Source: an uncultured Pelagibacteraceae bacterium (lineage in GTDB: Bacteria > Pseudomonadota > Alphaproteobacteria > Pelagibacterales > Pelagibacteraceae). Taken from it: a stretch of DNA of 64,000 nucleotides. The notes beneath the pieces are model-generated. The model saw only the letters and a list, made by a program, of their open reading frames with translations. It searched no databases and was not told the origin of the DNA. The position numbers were made by a program, and so were the translations under genes. Of the stretch, positions 1 through 9,219 are shown in pieces. The first letter of the stretch is position 1; each line of letters begins with the position of its first letter. The stretch covers positions 19,646 to 83,645 of the forward strand of contig CACAZL010000003.1 in assembly GCA_902536925.1 (NCBI GenBank), read 5' to 3'.

Positions 1-396
1 GTTGGTGTTGTTGCATACTCTGGCTACACTTCAGGAGCTAAAAAACAGGCAGCAAAATCTACACATGCAAACGTAGTTAAATATATTTCTGCTGAATTAC
101 AAAAATGTAATTTAGGTGAGACATCTGCAATGGGCGGTAAATTAAATTGTGCTGGAAAGACAGCTGGCTCAGTTATTACTGCAGCTACAGCAGCTGACGG
201 ACCCTTCGCAGATTTTAAAAATCCGTACCTAACTTCTGCTGCGGCAGTAAGGGATAGTCAAACAACTACTGTTGGTGGATATGTAAATTTACATGACACT
301 AGTAATACTTCATTAGATGTTAAGACTTGCTTCACAGTAGATGCTGATTGTAGCACCTCAGGTAACGTTTTAGAAAAAACAATTACTATTGAGTAA
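1..396 (+). CDS. type IV pilin-like protein (5' partial)
   Basis: The reading frame is open from the first base of the window, so the N-terminus lies outside it. The visible start (VGVVAYSGYTSGAKKQ) matches the residues that follow the FTLIELLVVVAI helix in the complete pilin directly downstream. The product is therefore probably a secreted type IV pilin or pseudopilin subunit missing its prepilin cleavage site in this window. About 131 residues are visible. The globular part is Thr/Ala-rich with Cys near residues 37 and 50 and two more near the C-terminus (TCFTVDADC), the usual place for a pilin disulfide loop. It ends 22 bp before the second pilin gene, which suggests cotranscription. The internal ATG at 130 falls inside the conserved domain and is not a credible start. 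Confidence 0.8.
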   Translation, partial: VGVVAYSGYTSGAKKQAAKSTHANVVKYISAELQKCNLGETSAMGGKLNCAGKTAGSVITAATAADGPFADFKNPYLTSAAAVRDSQTTTVGGYVNLHDTSNTSLDVKTCFTVDADCSTSGNVLEKTITIE

Positions 397-418
397 TTTT
401 TAATTTAACTAGAATTTT

Positions 419-832
419 ATGACCTCCAAAAGCTCTGGGTTTACCCTAATCGAGCTTTTGGTGGTTGTTGCAATTCTTGGAATTATAGCTGCTATTGGTA
501 TTGTGAGTTATAATGGATATGTAAGCTCGGCCAAAAAAAGATCTGCTGAAAATGTTATGCAACAAATATCTTTAGGCCAAACTGAATATTATTCAGACAA
601 TGGTATTTATTACAGAAACAGCACAAGTACTTCATGCAATCCAACGAGCACCACATCAAGTGCTATAGAAACTAATCTATTAGGTGGTACTGATAGTATA
701 ACCAGTGAAATGGGATATGAATTATGTGTTGCAAATGATGCAACAAATTACAAAGTTGTTGCAAAAGAAAATGGTGGAAATTGTGAAATCACCATGACAG
801 CATTAGGCACTTTTGTAAGAACTAATTGCTAA
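419..832 (+). CDS. type IV pilin-like protein
   Basis: A 137-residue protein with a short basic leader and a canonical prepilin peptidase site, SSG|FTLIELLVVVAILG, with Glu at mature position 5. A hydrophobic alpha-1 helix and a short globular domain follow. Cys residues in the C-terminal half could form the D-region disulfide. The N-terminal helix is nearly the same as that of the preceding pilin, so the two are tandem paralogues. The size fits a major or minor pilin used for adhesion, DNA uptake or secretion. No assembly ATPase, platform or secretin gene is in the window, so its specific role cannot be assigned. Confidence 0.85.
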   Translation: MTSKSSGFTLIELLVVVAILGIIAAIGIVSYNGYVSSAKKRSAENVMQQISLGQTEYYSDNGIYYRNSTSTSCNPTSTTSSAIETNLLGGTDSITSEMGYELCVANDATNYKVVAKENGGNCEITMTALGTFVRTNC

Positions 833-839
833 ATATCTT

Positions 840-1085
840 ATGAACTATCAAGAAATTTTAGATAAATTAAAAGTAGTTTTCTCTGGTGGTTTACCAAAAA
901 ACATTAAAATTTATTTAACTATAAGTTTAGCCTGGATAATACTGATTGGATATTTAACTTGGTGGAATGGATTAAAAAGCCCAATGTTAATAAAAAGCTT
1001 TAGATGGGATGAATGGTTTTGGTTTGGTATAGTCCCAGCTGTATCACCCTACATTTTCTATTATATTTGGAAAAAAAAAGAGTAA
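840..1085 (+). CDS. small two-TM membrane protein, unknown function
   Basis: An 81-residue protein starting 7 bp after the second pilin stop. It has two hydrophobic segments, at about residues 24-43 (YLTISLAWIILIGYLTWW) and 60-76 (WFWFGIVPAVSPYIFYYIW), and a very basic C-terminus (WKKKE). I do not recognise a family. Its closeness to the pilin genes suggests the same transcript, and an accessory role in the pilus system is possible but unsupported. It is Trp-rich, with no Cys, signal peptide or catalytic motif visible. Confidence 0.6.
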   Translation: MNYQEILDKLKVVFSGGLPKNIKIYLTISLAWIILIGYLTWWNGLKSPMLIKSFRWDEWFWFGIVPAVSPYIFYYIWKKKE

Positions 1086-1148
1086 TAACCTATTTTGAGC
1101 ATCAATTATCTATGATGTATACTTTTTTATAATAACTTAGAGGAAAAG

Positions 1149-3299
1149 ATGGAGAGTGTTGATCTGGAGTCAGTAAAATCATTTGTTGATACCCTTTGGG
1201 TTATAGATTGTGCAATTCTTGTTTTCATTATGCAAGCAGGTTTTATGTGTATGGAAACAGGTCTTTCAAGGCACAAAAATAGCATTAATGTTGCTCTTAA
1301 AAATGCTGCTGACTTTGGTCTTGCAGTTGTAATTTTTTGGCTATTTGGTTTCGGCTTGATGTTTGGAAAAAGTTTTAATGGTTATTTTGGAACTGATTTG
1401 TTCTTTTTTAAAACTGACCAAGCTGAATATATGACTTACTTTGTCTTTCAAGCAATGTTTGTTGCAACAGCAGCAACAATAGTATCAGGTGCTGTTGCTG
1501 AAAGAATGAAATTTAATGGCTACTTAATTATTACTATTATAGCTACAGGAATTATATATCCAATTGTTGGTCATTGGGCATGGTCTTCTAGTTATTTAAA
1601 TAATATTGACGCCACAAGACAGTTATTAGCTGTTACAGGACAAGTTAAAACCACAGGGTGGTTAACAGATATTGGTTTTGTAGATTTTGCAGGAAGTACA
1701 ATAGTTCACTCAGTTGGTGGCTGGATTGCTTTATCGGCTGTTTTAATTTTAGGTCCAAGAATAGGAAAATATTCAGATGCAAACAAAGGAAAATTCACAG
1801 GCTCAAGTTTCCCTTTGGCAGTTTTGGGTACTTTAATTCTGTGGTTTGGATGGTTTGGCTTTAATGGTGGAAGTAATGGTGCTATGGATGAAGCAGTTCC
1901 TCTTATTTTAATAAATACATTTCTTGCTGCCTCTTTTGGATTACTAACAGGTCTTGGAATTTCATTTGCATTATTTAAAAAACCAGATCCTTATTATGTA
2001 ATTCTTGGACCACTCGCAGGGTTAGTTGCAATCACAGCAGGATGTAATTCGATGACATCAGTAACATCAATCTTTGTTGGAATTATAGGTGCGGTAGTTG
2101 CAATTTTTGTAAATGAATTTTTAAATAAATTTGAAATAGATGATGTTGTTGGAGCAGTACCTGTTCATTTAGCGGCAGGAGTTTGGGGAACTATAGCAGT
2201 TGGATTATTTAGCGATCTTGAAATACTTGGAACAGGATTGACTAGACTAGAGCAAATCAAAGCACAATTTATTGGAATTGTTTCAATCGGTGTTTTTTCA
2301 TTTTTTGGTTCTTATATTTTATTGAAAATTTTAAATTATATTTATCCGTTAAGGGTAAGTCCGTTACATGAAGAGCTAGGTCTAAATATTGCAGAACACA
2401 ATGCAACTTCTGTAGAGCATGATTTAATTACTATTCTAGAAAAACAATCTGAGTCTGGTGACTTAACTATTAGAGGACCTCAAGATCCATTTACTGCAGG
2501 TGGTGTAATTGGACTTTATTATAATAGATTAATGAGTAAACTAGAAACTAGTGAAGCTGAAAAGAAAGTATGGAGAGACAGAATATCAAATGAAGTAAAA
2601 CTTGCGGTTAAAGTTCAAGAAAACTTTTTACCAAAAAGAAATTTAGAAAATTACCCTGTACATGGAATTAATATTGCTGCCAGAGAAGTTTCTGGAGATT
2701 TCTTCAGTTTCTATCCTCATAATGATAGCGTTTACTTTATTATCGCAGATGTTGCGGGCAAAGGAATTCATGCTGGGATGGTCATGGCAAAAGCATCAAC
2801 TTTATTTGAAATTATGTCTAGAGATCAAGTAGATCCGGATGAAATGATGTTTCATATGAATAATGATCTGTTTTTAACTAAAACAGGAGGAATGTTTGTT
2901 ACTAGTATATTGGGAGAATATAATATGAGGACTGATGAATTAAGGTGGGTAAATGGAGGTCATCAACCAGCATTAATTAGATCATCATCTGGAAATTACG
3001 AACAGTTTGAGAGCAATTCACCACCTATGGGTGTGATACTTCAAAAAGATAAATCAGTCTATAAAACGCACAAAGTTAAGTTAGAAAATAACAGGTTTTA
3101 TGCGTTCACTGATGGTCTATCTGAAAGCTTAAATAGCTCAGGTGAAGAAATAGGAATAGATGGATCATTAAAAATAATAGAAAAAAATTTTAATACAGAT
3201 TCTAGCAAACAATTATCAGATATATCAAATAGTGTAATTGATACTGCTGGGGACAACAAGCTAAGTGACGACTTAACCTTAATATCTATAGGCAAATAA
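1149..3299 (+). CDS. Amt/MEP ammonium channel fused to SpoIIE-type PP2C phosphatase
   Basis: A 716-residue two-part protein. Residues ~1-415 are a complete Amt/MEP ammonium channel: the N-terminal MQAGFMCMETG segment, FQAMFVATAATIVSGAVAER, and the twin pore histidines H187 (STIVHSVGG) and H340 (VPVHLAAGVWG). Residues ~430-500 form a helical linker ending in the signalling-type stretch VKVQENFLP. Residues ~505-716 are a SpoIIE/RsbU-like PP2C Ser/Thr phosphatase with acidic metal-binding motifs at D517 (SGDFF), D534 (ADVAGKG), D655 (FTDGL) and D707/D708 (SDDLTL). By inference the channel senses or conducts ammonium and the cytoplasmic phosphatase relays nitrogen status to a phosphoprotein. An AGAGGAAA ribosome site precedes the ATG. 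No partner kinase or anti-sigma factor gene is nearby. Confidence 0.9.
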   Translation: MESVDLESVKSFVDTLWVIDCAILVFIMQAGFMCMETGLSRHKNSINVALKNAADFGLAVVIFWLFGFGLMFGKSFNGYFGTDLFFFKTDQAEYMTYFVFQAMFVATAATIVSGAVAERMKFNGYLIITIIATGIIYPIVGHWAWSSSYLNNIDATRQLLAVTGQVKTTGWLTDIGFVDFAGSTIVHSVGGWIALSAVLILGPRIGKYSDANKGKFTGSSFPLAVLGTLILWFGWFGFNGGSNGAMDEAVPLILINTFLAASFGLLTGLGISFALFKKPDPYYVILGPLAGLVAITAGCNSMTSVTSIFVGIIGAVVAIFVNEFLNKFEIDDVVGAVPVHLAAGVWGTIAVGLFSDLEILGTGLTRLEQIKAQFIGIVSIGVFSFFGSYILLKILNYIYPLRVSPLHEELGLNIAEHNATSVEHDLITILEKQSESGDLTIRGPQDPFTAGGVIGLYYNRLMSKLETSEAEKKVWRDRISNEVKLAVKVQENFLPKRNLENYPVHGINIAAREVSGDFFSFYPHNDSVYFIIADVAGKGIHAGMVMAKASTLFEIMSRDQVDPDEMMFHMNNDLFLTKTGGMFVTSILGEYNMRTDELRWVNGGHQPALIRSSSGNYEQFESNSPPMGVILQKDKSVYKTHKVKLENNRFYAFTDGLSESLNSSGEEIGIDGSLKIIEKNFNTDSSKQLSDISNSVIDTAGDNKLSDDLTLISIGK

Positions 3300-3371
3300 C
3301 AATCTAAGTAAAATAAACCCGCGATCAAATATCATATATATTATGCATTTCTTAGAAAATATATTTCTTAG

Positions 3372-4613
3372 GTGCACGAAAAAAATCAAAAAATAGGAAT
3401 TATTGGTGCAGGCATTCAAGGTGTTTGCAACGCTTTATTTTTGCAAAAAAAAGGTTTTCAGGTAACACTTTTTGACAGAGAAGAGCCTGGTAGTGCAGCA
3501 TCATATGGAAATGCTGGTCACTTTTCTCCTTATGCGTCCGTTCCTTTAAACAGACCAGATGTCATAGCAGACGTTCCTTCAATGTTAATTAGTTCAAGAG
3601 GACCTTTAGCTTTAAAATGGAACTATGTACCGAAAATGATTCCTTGGTTTGCAAGATTTATTTTAAATTGCAGGGAAGAAAAAATGATGCACACAGCTAA
3701 AAATATGCATCAAATTTTAGATCAATCATTACCAGCTTTTGATGAATTATTTGATGAAATTAATCTCGATGGGTTAGTTGAAAATAATGGAATTCTTTAT
3801 GTTTGGACTGATCAAAATATGAAGAGTAGAGAACTAGAAATTAGAATTAGAGATCAATTGGGAGTAAAACAACAGTTAGTTAATAAAAAAGAAATTCATG
3901 ATTTAGAGCCAAACTTAAAACCATTTTATCACGGTGGGGTATTTTATGATTATGCAAGGCATGCAAGGAATCCGAGAAAAATTTTAATTAAATTATTTGA
4001 GAACTTTGTGAACAAAGGTGGAAAGTTTTTAAAATTAAATATTCAAGATATAGATTTTGATGAGGAAAAGCCTGTTTTAAGAACTGAATCGCAAAGATTT
4101 ATTTTTGATAAACTTGTTATTGCATGTGGAGCATTTTCAAAAAGATTAACAGATAAGTTACATGAAAATATTCCTTTAGATACCGAAAGAGGTTATCACG
4201 TTCATTTTAAAGACTTTGATCATTTAATTTCAAGACCCATTGTTTATGCAAATAGAGGTTTTGGAATGACACCAATGGAACAGGGGTTACGTGTTGTTGG
4301 AACTGTAGAATTTGGAGGTTTGGAAAATTCTCCATCTAAATCAAGAATTAAAAACTTAATATTAAATGCAAAAGATATGTTGGATGGATTACCAGAGCAT
4401 AAAGATGAATGGCTTGGTTTTAGGCCCACATTGCCAGATTTTCTTCCAGTTCTAGGGCCTTCAAAAAACTATAAAAATGTTTTTTATTCTTTTGGTCATC
4501 ATCACTTAGGCTGGACACTTGGTGCAATATCAGGAAAAATTATATCTAAAATGATCTCAGGTGAGAATACTAACTTAGATTTGCAACCATACAGTTCAAT
4601 AAGGTTTAGTTAA
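3372..4613 (+). CDS. FAD-dependent D-amino acid dehydrogenase-like oxidase
   Basis: A 413-residue DAO/DadA-family flavoprotein. The N-terminus has the dinucleotide-binding motif IGIIGAGIQGVCNA followed by an acidic beta-2 end (LFDRE). The C-terminus has the family elements RPTLPDFLPVLGPS and YSFGHHHLGWTLG, which close the FAD site. The length fits DadA-type enzymes (about 410-430 residues), which deaminate D-amino acids oxidatively and pass electrons to the respiratory chain. A substrate such as a D-amino acid, sarcosine or another secondary amine cannot be distinguished here. The start is a GTG at 3372, because the upstream ATG at 3343 is out of frame. A DMT permease and a hydroxyacid dehydrogenase follow, suggesting a small amino-acid or keto-acid scavenging unit. 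Confidence 0.8.
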   Translation: MHEKNQKIGIIGAGIQGVCNALFLQKKGFQVTLFDREEPGSAASYGNAGHFSPYASVPLNRPDVIADVPSMLISSRGPLALKWNYVPKMIPWFARFILNCREEKMMHTAKNMHQILDQSLPAFDELFDEINLDGLVENNGILYVWTDQNMKSRELEIRIRDQLGVKQQLVNKKEIHDLEPNLKPFYHGGVFYDYARHARNPRKILIKLFENFVNKGGKFLKLNIQDIDFDEEKPVLRTESQRFIFDKLVIACGAFSKRLTDKLHENIPLDTERGYHVHFKDFDHLISRPIVYANRGFGMTPMEQGLRVVGTVEFGGLENSPSKSRIKNLILNAKDMLDGLPEHKDEWLGFRPTLPDFLPVLGPSKNYKNVFYSFGHHHLGWTLGAISGKIISKMISGENTNLDLQPYSSIRFS

Positions 4614-4624
4614 AAGTAATCTTT

Positions 4625-4630
4625 TATAGT
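4625..4630 (+). promoter_or_regulatory. candidate -10 box just upstream of DMT permease gene
   Basis: TATAGT lies 10 nt before the ATG at 4641. A start site 6-7 nt downstream would leave a 5' UTR of only about 4 nt. No convincing -35 or Shine-Dalgarno sequence is visible. It belongs to a recurring pattern in this window but is one of the weaker cases. Confidence 0.35.
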
Positions 4631-4640
4631 ACTCTATTTA

Positions 4641-5546
4641 ATGCTTGAAAATAAAAGTAATATCATAATTGCATCTATTTTGCTTTTTTTAGCAGCCTTG
4701 TTTTGGTCAGGAAATTTTATTGTTGGAAAGATAGCAGGTTTAAATGAAATACCTCCAATATCATTAAATATATTAAGGTGGTCACTGGCATTTCTAATTT
4801 TACTACCTTTCACTTACAAAGAGATGCTTGAAAAAAAAGAATTAATTTTTAAAAACATTTATCTTTTATGTTTTCTAGGGATAACAGCAGTCAGTATTTT
4901 TAATTCAGCTCTTTTTTATTCTTTAAAAACAACACAAGTAATTACGGGTGTACTTATGATCTCAACTGTTCCAGTTATGATTATTTTATTTTCTATTATT
5001 TTAAAAATAGAAAAAACAAATACCTTTCAAGTTTTGGGAGTTATATTTTCTTTACTAGGTGTATTATTTATAATTTCAAAAGCAGATTTTGAAGTCTTTA
5101 AAAATTTAGCTTTTGAAAAAGGAGATTTATTTGCATTATTTGCAATGATATCCTGGTCACTTTATTCTGCTCTTTTAAAGAAAAAAAATTATGGATTATC
5201 TCCGATAACTTTACTTCAAGTTGTTATTGGTCTTGGTGTAATATTTCTTATACCAATGTATGCAATTGATTATATTTACATTGGTAATCGAATTACAATT
5301 AATACAAATTTCATCCTCGTTTTATCTTATGTTGTTCTGTTGCCTGGCATCATTTCTTTCTTTTTCTGGATAAAAGGTGTTGCTTTAATAGGTGCTAATA
5401 GAGCAGGAATTTATTTACATTTAATGCCAATTCTTGCAGCAATTCTTGCAATGATAATATTTGATGAAGTATTGCTATTTTATCATTATATCGGTGGAAT
5501 ATTTATTATTTCAGGGATATTACTTTCAAACAAAAAAAATGCTTAA
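4641..5546 (+). CDS. EamA/DMT-family permease
   Basis: A 301-residue integral membrane protein with about ten hydrophobic segments arranged as two EamA repeats. The typical DMT start AALFWSGNFIVGKIAG is present, and the second repeat begins near GDLFALFAMISWSLYSALLKK. DMT proteins export or import metabolites such as amino acids, nucleosides and S-adenosylmethionine; sequence alone does not give the substrate. Its stop overlaps the start of the 2-hydroxyacid dehydrogenase by 8 nt, indicating translational coupling. It is one of four DMT permeases in the window. Confidence 0.85.
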   Translation: MLENKSNIIIASILLFLAALFWSGNFIVGKIAGLNEIPPISLNILRWSLAFLILLPFTYKEMLEKKELIFKNIYLLCFLGITAVSIFNSALFYSLKTTQVITGVLMISTVPVMIILFSIILKIEKTNTFQVLGVIFSLLGVLFIISKADFEVFKNLAFEKGDLFALFAMISWSLYSALLKKKNYGLSPITLLQVVIGLGVIFLIPMYAIDYIYIGNRITINTNFILVLSYVVLLPGIISFFFWIKGVALIGANRAGIYLHLMPILAAILAMIIFDEVLLFYHYIGGIFIISGILLSNKKNA

Positions 5547-6489
5547 AGTAGCTATACTCGACGATTATCAAAACATTGCAAAAGATTTTATTGATTTTAA
5601 AAAATTATCTTCAAAATATGAATTTCAAATTTTTAATCAGCCTTTTGAAAACGAGGATGATGCAATAGAACAACTAAAAGAATTTGAAGTGCTTTTTATA
5701 ATGAGAGAAAGAACAAAAATAACTAAAAATTTTATAGAACAATTAAAGAAATTAAAATTAATTGTTACAAGCGGGATGAGAAATAAATCAATAGATTTAG
5801 AAACTGCTAAAAAAAATAAAGTTGTAGTGACTGGCACTGAAATCAATAGTAACCCAACGCCAGAGTTAACTTGGGCATTAATTCTGGGACTTGCAAGAAA
5901 TTTTAAAACAGAGATAGATAATATGTATCAAGGTTACTGGCAGTCAACTATTGGAGTGGAGCTTAAAGGCAAGATACTAGGTTTACTTGGATTGGGTAGG
6001 GTAGGCTCACAAGTTGCTAAAATTGGTAAAGCTTTTGGTATGCAAATTATGGCTTGGAGTGAAAATTTAAACTTAGACAAATGTAAAGAGCTAGATGTTT
6101 TACCGTGTAGCAAGGATGATTTAATTCAAAATTCTGACTTTTTATCTATTCATGTTCAAGGAGGAGATAGATATAGAGATTGTATTACTATTAAAGAATT
6201 TGAGAAAATGAAAAAAACTTGTTATTTAATAAATACTTCAAGAGGTGAAATAGTTAATGAAGATGATCTCATTATAGCATTATCCACAAATATTATAGCT
6301 GGCGCAGGTTTGGATGTTTATGAAAAAGAACCTCTACCAGAAAGTCATAAACTTAGATTTGTACAAAATGCTCTTTTACTACCTCATATTGGGTATGTCA
6401 CTGCTGAAAATTATGTAACTTTCTATAATCAAATGATCGAAAATCTTGATAGTTTTTCATCAGGAAAACCGAAAAGGGTCATTGAGTAA
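5539..6489 (+). CDS. D-isomer-specific 2-hydroxyacid dehydrogenase
   Basis: A 316-residue NAD(P)-dependent oxidoreductase of the D-2-hydroxyacid dehydrogenase family. It has the Rossmann motif GLLGLGRVGSQVAK, the substrate-binding Arg in NTSRGEIVNEDDL, the catalytic Glu in GLDVYEKEPLP and the catalytic His in LLPHIGYVT. The ATG at 5539 is chosen because MLKVAILDDYQ begins the fold; the longer in-frame extension to 5461 would run through the preceding permease gene. It could reduce a keto acid or oxidise a D-hydroxyacid such as D-lactate, glycerate or phosphoglycerate. It lacks the C-terminal ACT domain of long SerA enzymes. The upstream DadA-like oxidase would supply keto acids. Confidence 0.85.
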   Translation: MLKVAILDDYQNIAKDFIDFKKLSSKYEFQIFNQPFENEDDAIEQLKEFEVLFIMRERTKITKNFIEQLKKLKLIVTSGMRNKSIDLETAKKNKVVVTGTEINSNPTPELTWALILGLARNFKTEIDNMYQGYWQSTIGVELKGKILGLLGLGRVGSQVAKIGKAFGMQIMAWSENLNLDKCKELDVLPCSKDDLIQNSDFLSIHVQGGDRYRDCITIKEFEKMKKTCYLINTSRGEIVNEDDLIIALSTNIIAGAGLDVYEKEPLPESHKLRFVQNALLLPHIGYVTAENYVTFYNQMIENLDSFSSGKPKRVIE

Positions 6490-6535
6490 ATTAAATTAAG
6501 ACAATTTTTACAGATATAAATTTTAATTTTTTGTG

Positions 6536-6541
6536 TATAAT
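6536..6541 (+). promoter_or_regulatory. consensus -10 box (TATAAT) 7 nt before aceE
   Basis: A perfect TATAAT ends 7 nt before the ATG at 6549. Transcription from it would start about 1 nt upstream of the start codon, a leaderless or near-leaderless message. No Shine-Dalgarno sequence is present. A TTTACA at 6507-6512 is too far upstream (23 nt spacer) to be an ordinary -35. Confidence 0.5.
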
Positions 6542-6548
6542 TATCCTG

Positions 6549-9203
6549 ATGAGCAAAGAATTTAAAGCTAATCAAAATCAAAAAGTAGATAATCAAGAAT
6601 TAAACGATTGGTTAGACTCTCTTGATGCAGTTGTAGAAAACCATGGTAGAGAGGGTGCTAAAGTTATTTTAGAAAAACTTGAGAAAAGAGCAAAAGACTT
6701 AAGAGTTTTATATTCACCTGTTCCTTATTCACCTTATAGAAATACCATATCTCAATATGATCAAGGGATTTATCCTGGAGACTTAGCAATTGAAGAAAAA
6801 ATAACAGCTATTTTAAGATGGAATGCTTTAACCATGGTTATGAAAGCAAATAAAAATTATGGTGGGCTAGGAGGACATATAGCAAGTTATGCATCTTTTG
6901 CTGAGGTATTTGAAACAGGATTTAATCATTTTTTTAAAGGTGGTGATGAAGCAGATTTAATATTCTATCAATCGCAGTGTACAACTGGGATATATGCAAG
7001 ATCTTTTTTAGAGGGAAGATTAACTAAAAATCATTTGGAACATTATAGACAAGAATTAAACGAGCAAGGACTGTCTTCATACTGCCATCCATATTTGATG
7101 AGAGATTACTGGACATTTACCACATCGTCCATGGGAATAGGTTTAGTTAATGCAATTTATCAAGCTCGTTTCATGAAATATTTAGAAAATAGAAATTTAT
7201 TAAAAACTAATAAAAGAGTATGGGGTTTATTTGGAGATGGTGAAATGGATGAACCTGAAAGTTTGGCTGGATTGTCTATCGCTTCAAGAGAAAAATTAGA
7301 TAATTTAACTTTTATTATAAATTGTAATCTTCAAAGATTAGATGGACCTGTAAGAGGCAATGGACAAATAATTCAAGAACTTGAGACAATTTTTAAAGCT
7401 AATGGATGGAATGTAATTAAAGTTCTATGGGGATCTGAATGGGATAAAATTTTTCAACAAGATAAAGATCATTTGTTGTTAAAGCGTTTTGCTAAAACCG
7501 TAGATGGAAAATACCAAACATTAGGTGCAAGAGATGGAGAGTATAACCTTAAAAACTTTTTTGCGGAGGATCCAGAAGTTTTAAAATTGGTTTCTTCACT
7601 CAGTAAAGATGAAATTGATAAACTTAAAAGAGGAGGCCATGATTTTAAAAAACTTTATGCTGCCTTTAATGCTGCTGTTAAAACTAAAGGTAAACCTACA
7701 GTTATTTTAGCTAAAACAAAAAAAGGGTATGGAATGGGTAAAGCGGGCGAGTCAAAAATGACTAACCACCAGCAAAAAGAACTAAATTTTGATGCATTAA
7801 AAGAGTTTAGAGATCGTTTTCAATTAGATATTCCAGATAATAAATTAGAAAATATGGAGTTTTATAAACCAGATGAAAATTCAGAGGAAATAAAATACTT
7901 AAAGAAAAGAAGGGAAGCTTTAGGAGGATCTTTACCCAAAAGAAGCTTTAAAGAAGTTGAATTAGTTACTCCAAAAATTGAAAAACATTCAAACTTTTTA
8001 TTCGAAGAAAGTGATAGAGAATATTCAACAACGACTGGACTTGTTAGATCTTTAGGAAATATAATGAGAGATAAAGAGTTTGGAAAAAGGGTCGTACCAA
8101 TAGTTGCTGATGAAGCAAGAACTTTTGGAATGGCTAATTTATTTTCACAAATTGGAATATATTCACCAGAAGGTCAGTTATATGAACCCGAAGATGCGAC
8201 TTCCATTTTGAAATATCAAGAATCAAAAACAGGACAATTATTAGAGGAAGGAATTAATGAAGCCGGAGCTATATCTTCTTGGCTTGCAGCAGCTACATCT
8301 TATAGCAATCATAATTTCCCAATGATGCCATTTTATATTTTTTATTCAATGTTTGGTTTTCAAAGAATCGGAGATTTGATTTGGGCGGCAGCTGATCAAA
8401 TGCCTAGAGGATTTTTAATTGGTGCTACAGCTGGACGAACTACTTTGGCTGGAGAAGGATTACAACATCAAGATGGACAAAGTCATATAATTGCCTCAAC
8501 ATTTCCAAATTTAAAATCCTACGATCCTTGTTTTGCAAGTGAGCTAGCAATTATTTTTGATGAAGGAATGAAAAGAATGATGACAGAATGTAAAGATGAA
8601 TTTTATTACATTACTGTAAATAACGAAAAATACTCACATCCTAAAATTGAAACAAAAAATAAAAATGGAATAATAAAAGGTGGCTACCTTTTCAAAGATC
8701 AATCAAACACAAAAATAAACATAAATTTATTAGGATCTGGACCAATCTTCAGAGAATGTATTGAAGCTTCTAAAATACTTAAAGATGAATATGGAATTGG
8801 TTCAAGATTATACAGCATAACAAGTTATTCAGAGTTAGAAAAAAATGCTAAATCAGTTTTAAGACAAAACACATTGTCTCCTGCAAATAAAAAACAAAAT
8901 TATTTGCAGCAGCTAATTTCTAATGACGACCCTATAATTGCTACTTCAGATTATGTAAGAGCATACTCACAATTAATCTCTAGCCACATTAATAATAAGT
9001 TTTTAGCAATGGGGACAGATGGTTTTGGAAGAAGTGATACTCGAAAAAATCTAAGAGACTTTTTTGAGGTAGATAGCAAACATATAGTCGTCAGTTCTTT
9101 GTATACACTTTATGAAGATAAGAAAGTCCCATTACAAACATTAGAAAAAGCGATTAGTAAATATAATCTAAACAATAACAAAAATAATCCTTGGGAAATA
9201 TAA
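6549..9203 (+). CDS. aceE: pyruvate dehydrogenase E1 component, homodimeric type
   Basis: The product has 884 residues from the ATG at 6549 (six codons after an alternative in-frame ATG), close to the usual ~890 of homodimeric E1. It decarboxylates pyruvate using thiamine diphosphate and acetylates the lipoyl groups of E2. The ThDP/Mg motif GDGEMDEPES ends in NCNLQRLDG, and the pyrimidine-domain stretch IVADEARTFGMANLF and AGRTTLAGEGLQHQDGQSH are family hallmarks. The start is supported by the position of the TATAAT box. No E2 (aceF) or E3 (lpd) gene is adjacent, which is unusual, since aceE normally heads that operon. The partner subunits must be encoded elsewhere. Confidence 0.95.
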   Translation: MSKEFKANQNQKVDNQELNDWLDSLDAVVENHGREGAKVILEKLEKRAKDLRVLYSPVPYSPYRNTISQYDQGIYPGDLAIEEKITAILRWNALTMVMKANKNYGGLGGHIASYASFAEVFETGFNHFFKGGDEADLIFYQSQCTTGIYARSFLEGRLTKNHLEHYRQELNEQGLSSYCHPYLMRDYWTFTTSSMGIGLVNAIYQARFMKYLENRNLLKTNKRVWGLFGDGEMDEPESLAGLSIASREKLDNLTFIINCNLQRLDGPVRGNGQIIQELETIFKANGWNVIKVLWGSEWDKIFQQDKDHLLLKRFAKTVDGKYQTLGARDGEYNLKNFFAEDPEVLKLVSSLSKDEIDKLKRGGHDFKKLYAAFNAAVKTKGKPTVILAKTKKGYGMGKAGESKMTNHQQKELNFDALKEFRDRFQLDIPDNKLENMEFYKPDENSEEIKYLKKRREALGGSLPKRSFKEVELVTPKIEKHSNFLFEESDREYSTTTGLVRSLGNIMRDKEFGKRVVPIVADEARTFGMANLFSQIGIYSPEGQLYEPEDATSILKYQESKTGQLLEEGINEAGAISSWLAAATSYSNHNFPMMPFYIFYSMFGFQRIGDLIWAAADQMPRGFLIGATAGRTTLAGEGLQHQDGQSHIIASTFPNLKSYDPCFASELAIIFDEGMKRMMTECKDEFYYITVNNEKYSHPKIETKNKNGIIKGGYLFKDQSNTKININLLGSGPIFRECIEASKILKDEYGIGSRLYSITSYSELEKNAKSVLRQNTLSPANKKQNYLQQLISNDDPIIATSDYVRAYSQLISSHINNKFLAMGTDGFGRSDTRKNLRDFFEVDSKHIVVSSLYTLYEDKKVPLQTLEKAISKYNLNNNKNNPWEI

Positions 9204-9219
9204 TCCCTACCAATTTTTT

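Noticed and set aside
3098..3328. Antisense open frame over the phosphatase domain
   Set aside because: It is a by-product of the phosphatase coding sequence on the other strand, with no family features or start signals.
5461..5538. N-terminal extension of the 2-hydroxyacid dehydrogenase
   Set aside because: The extension is translated from inside the upstream permease gene and is unlike the family; the fold begins at the ATG at 5539.
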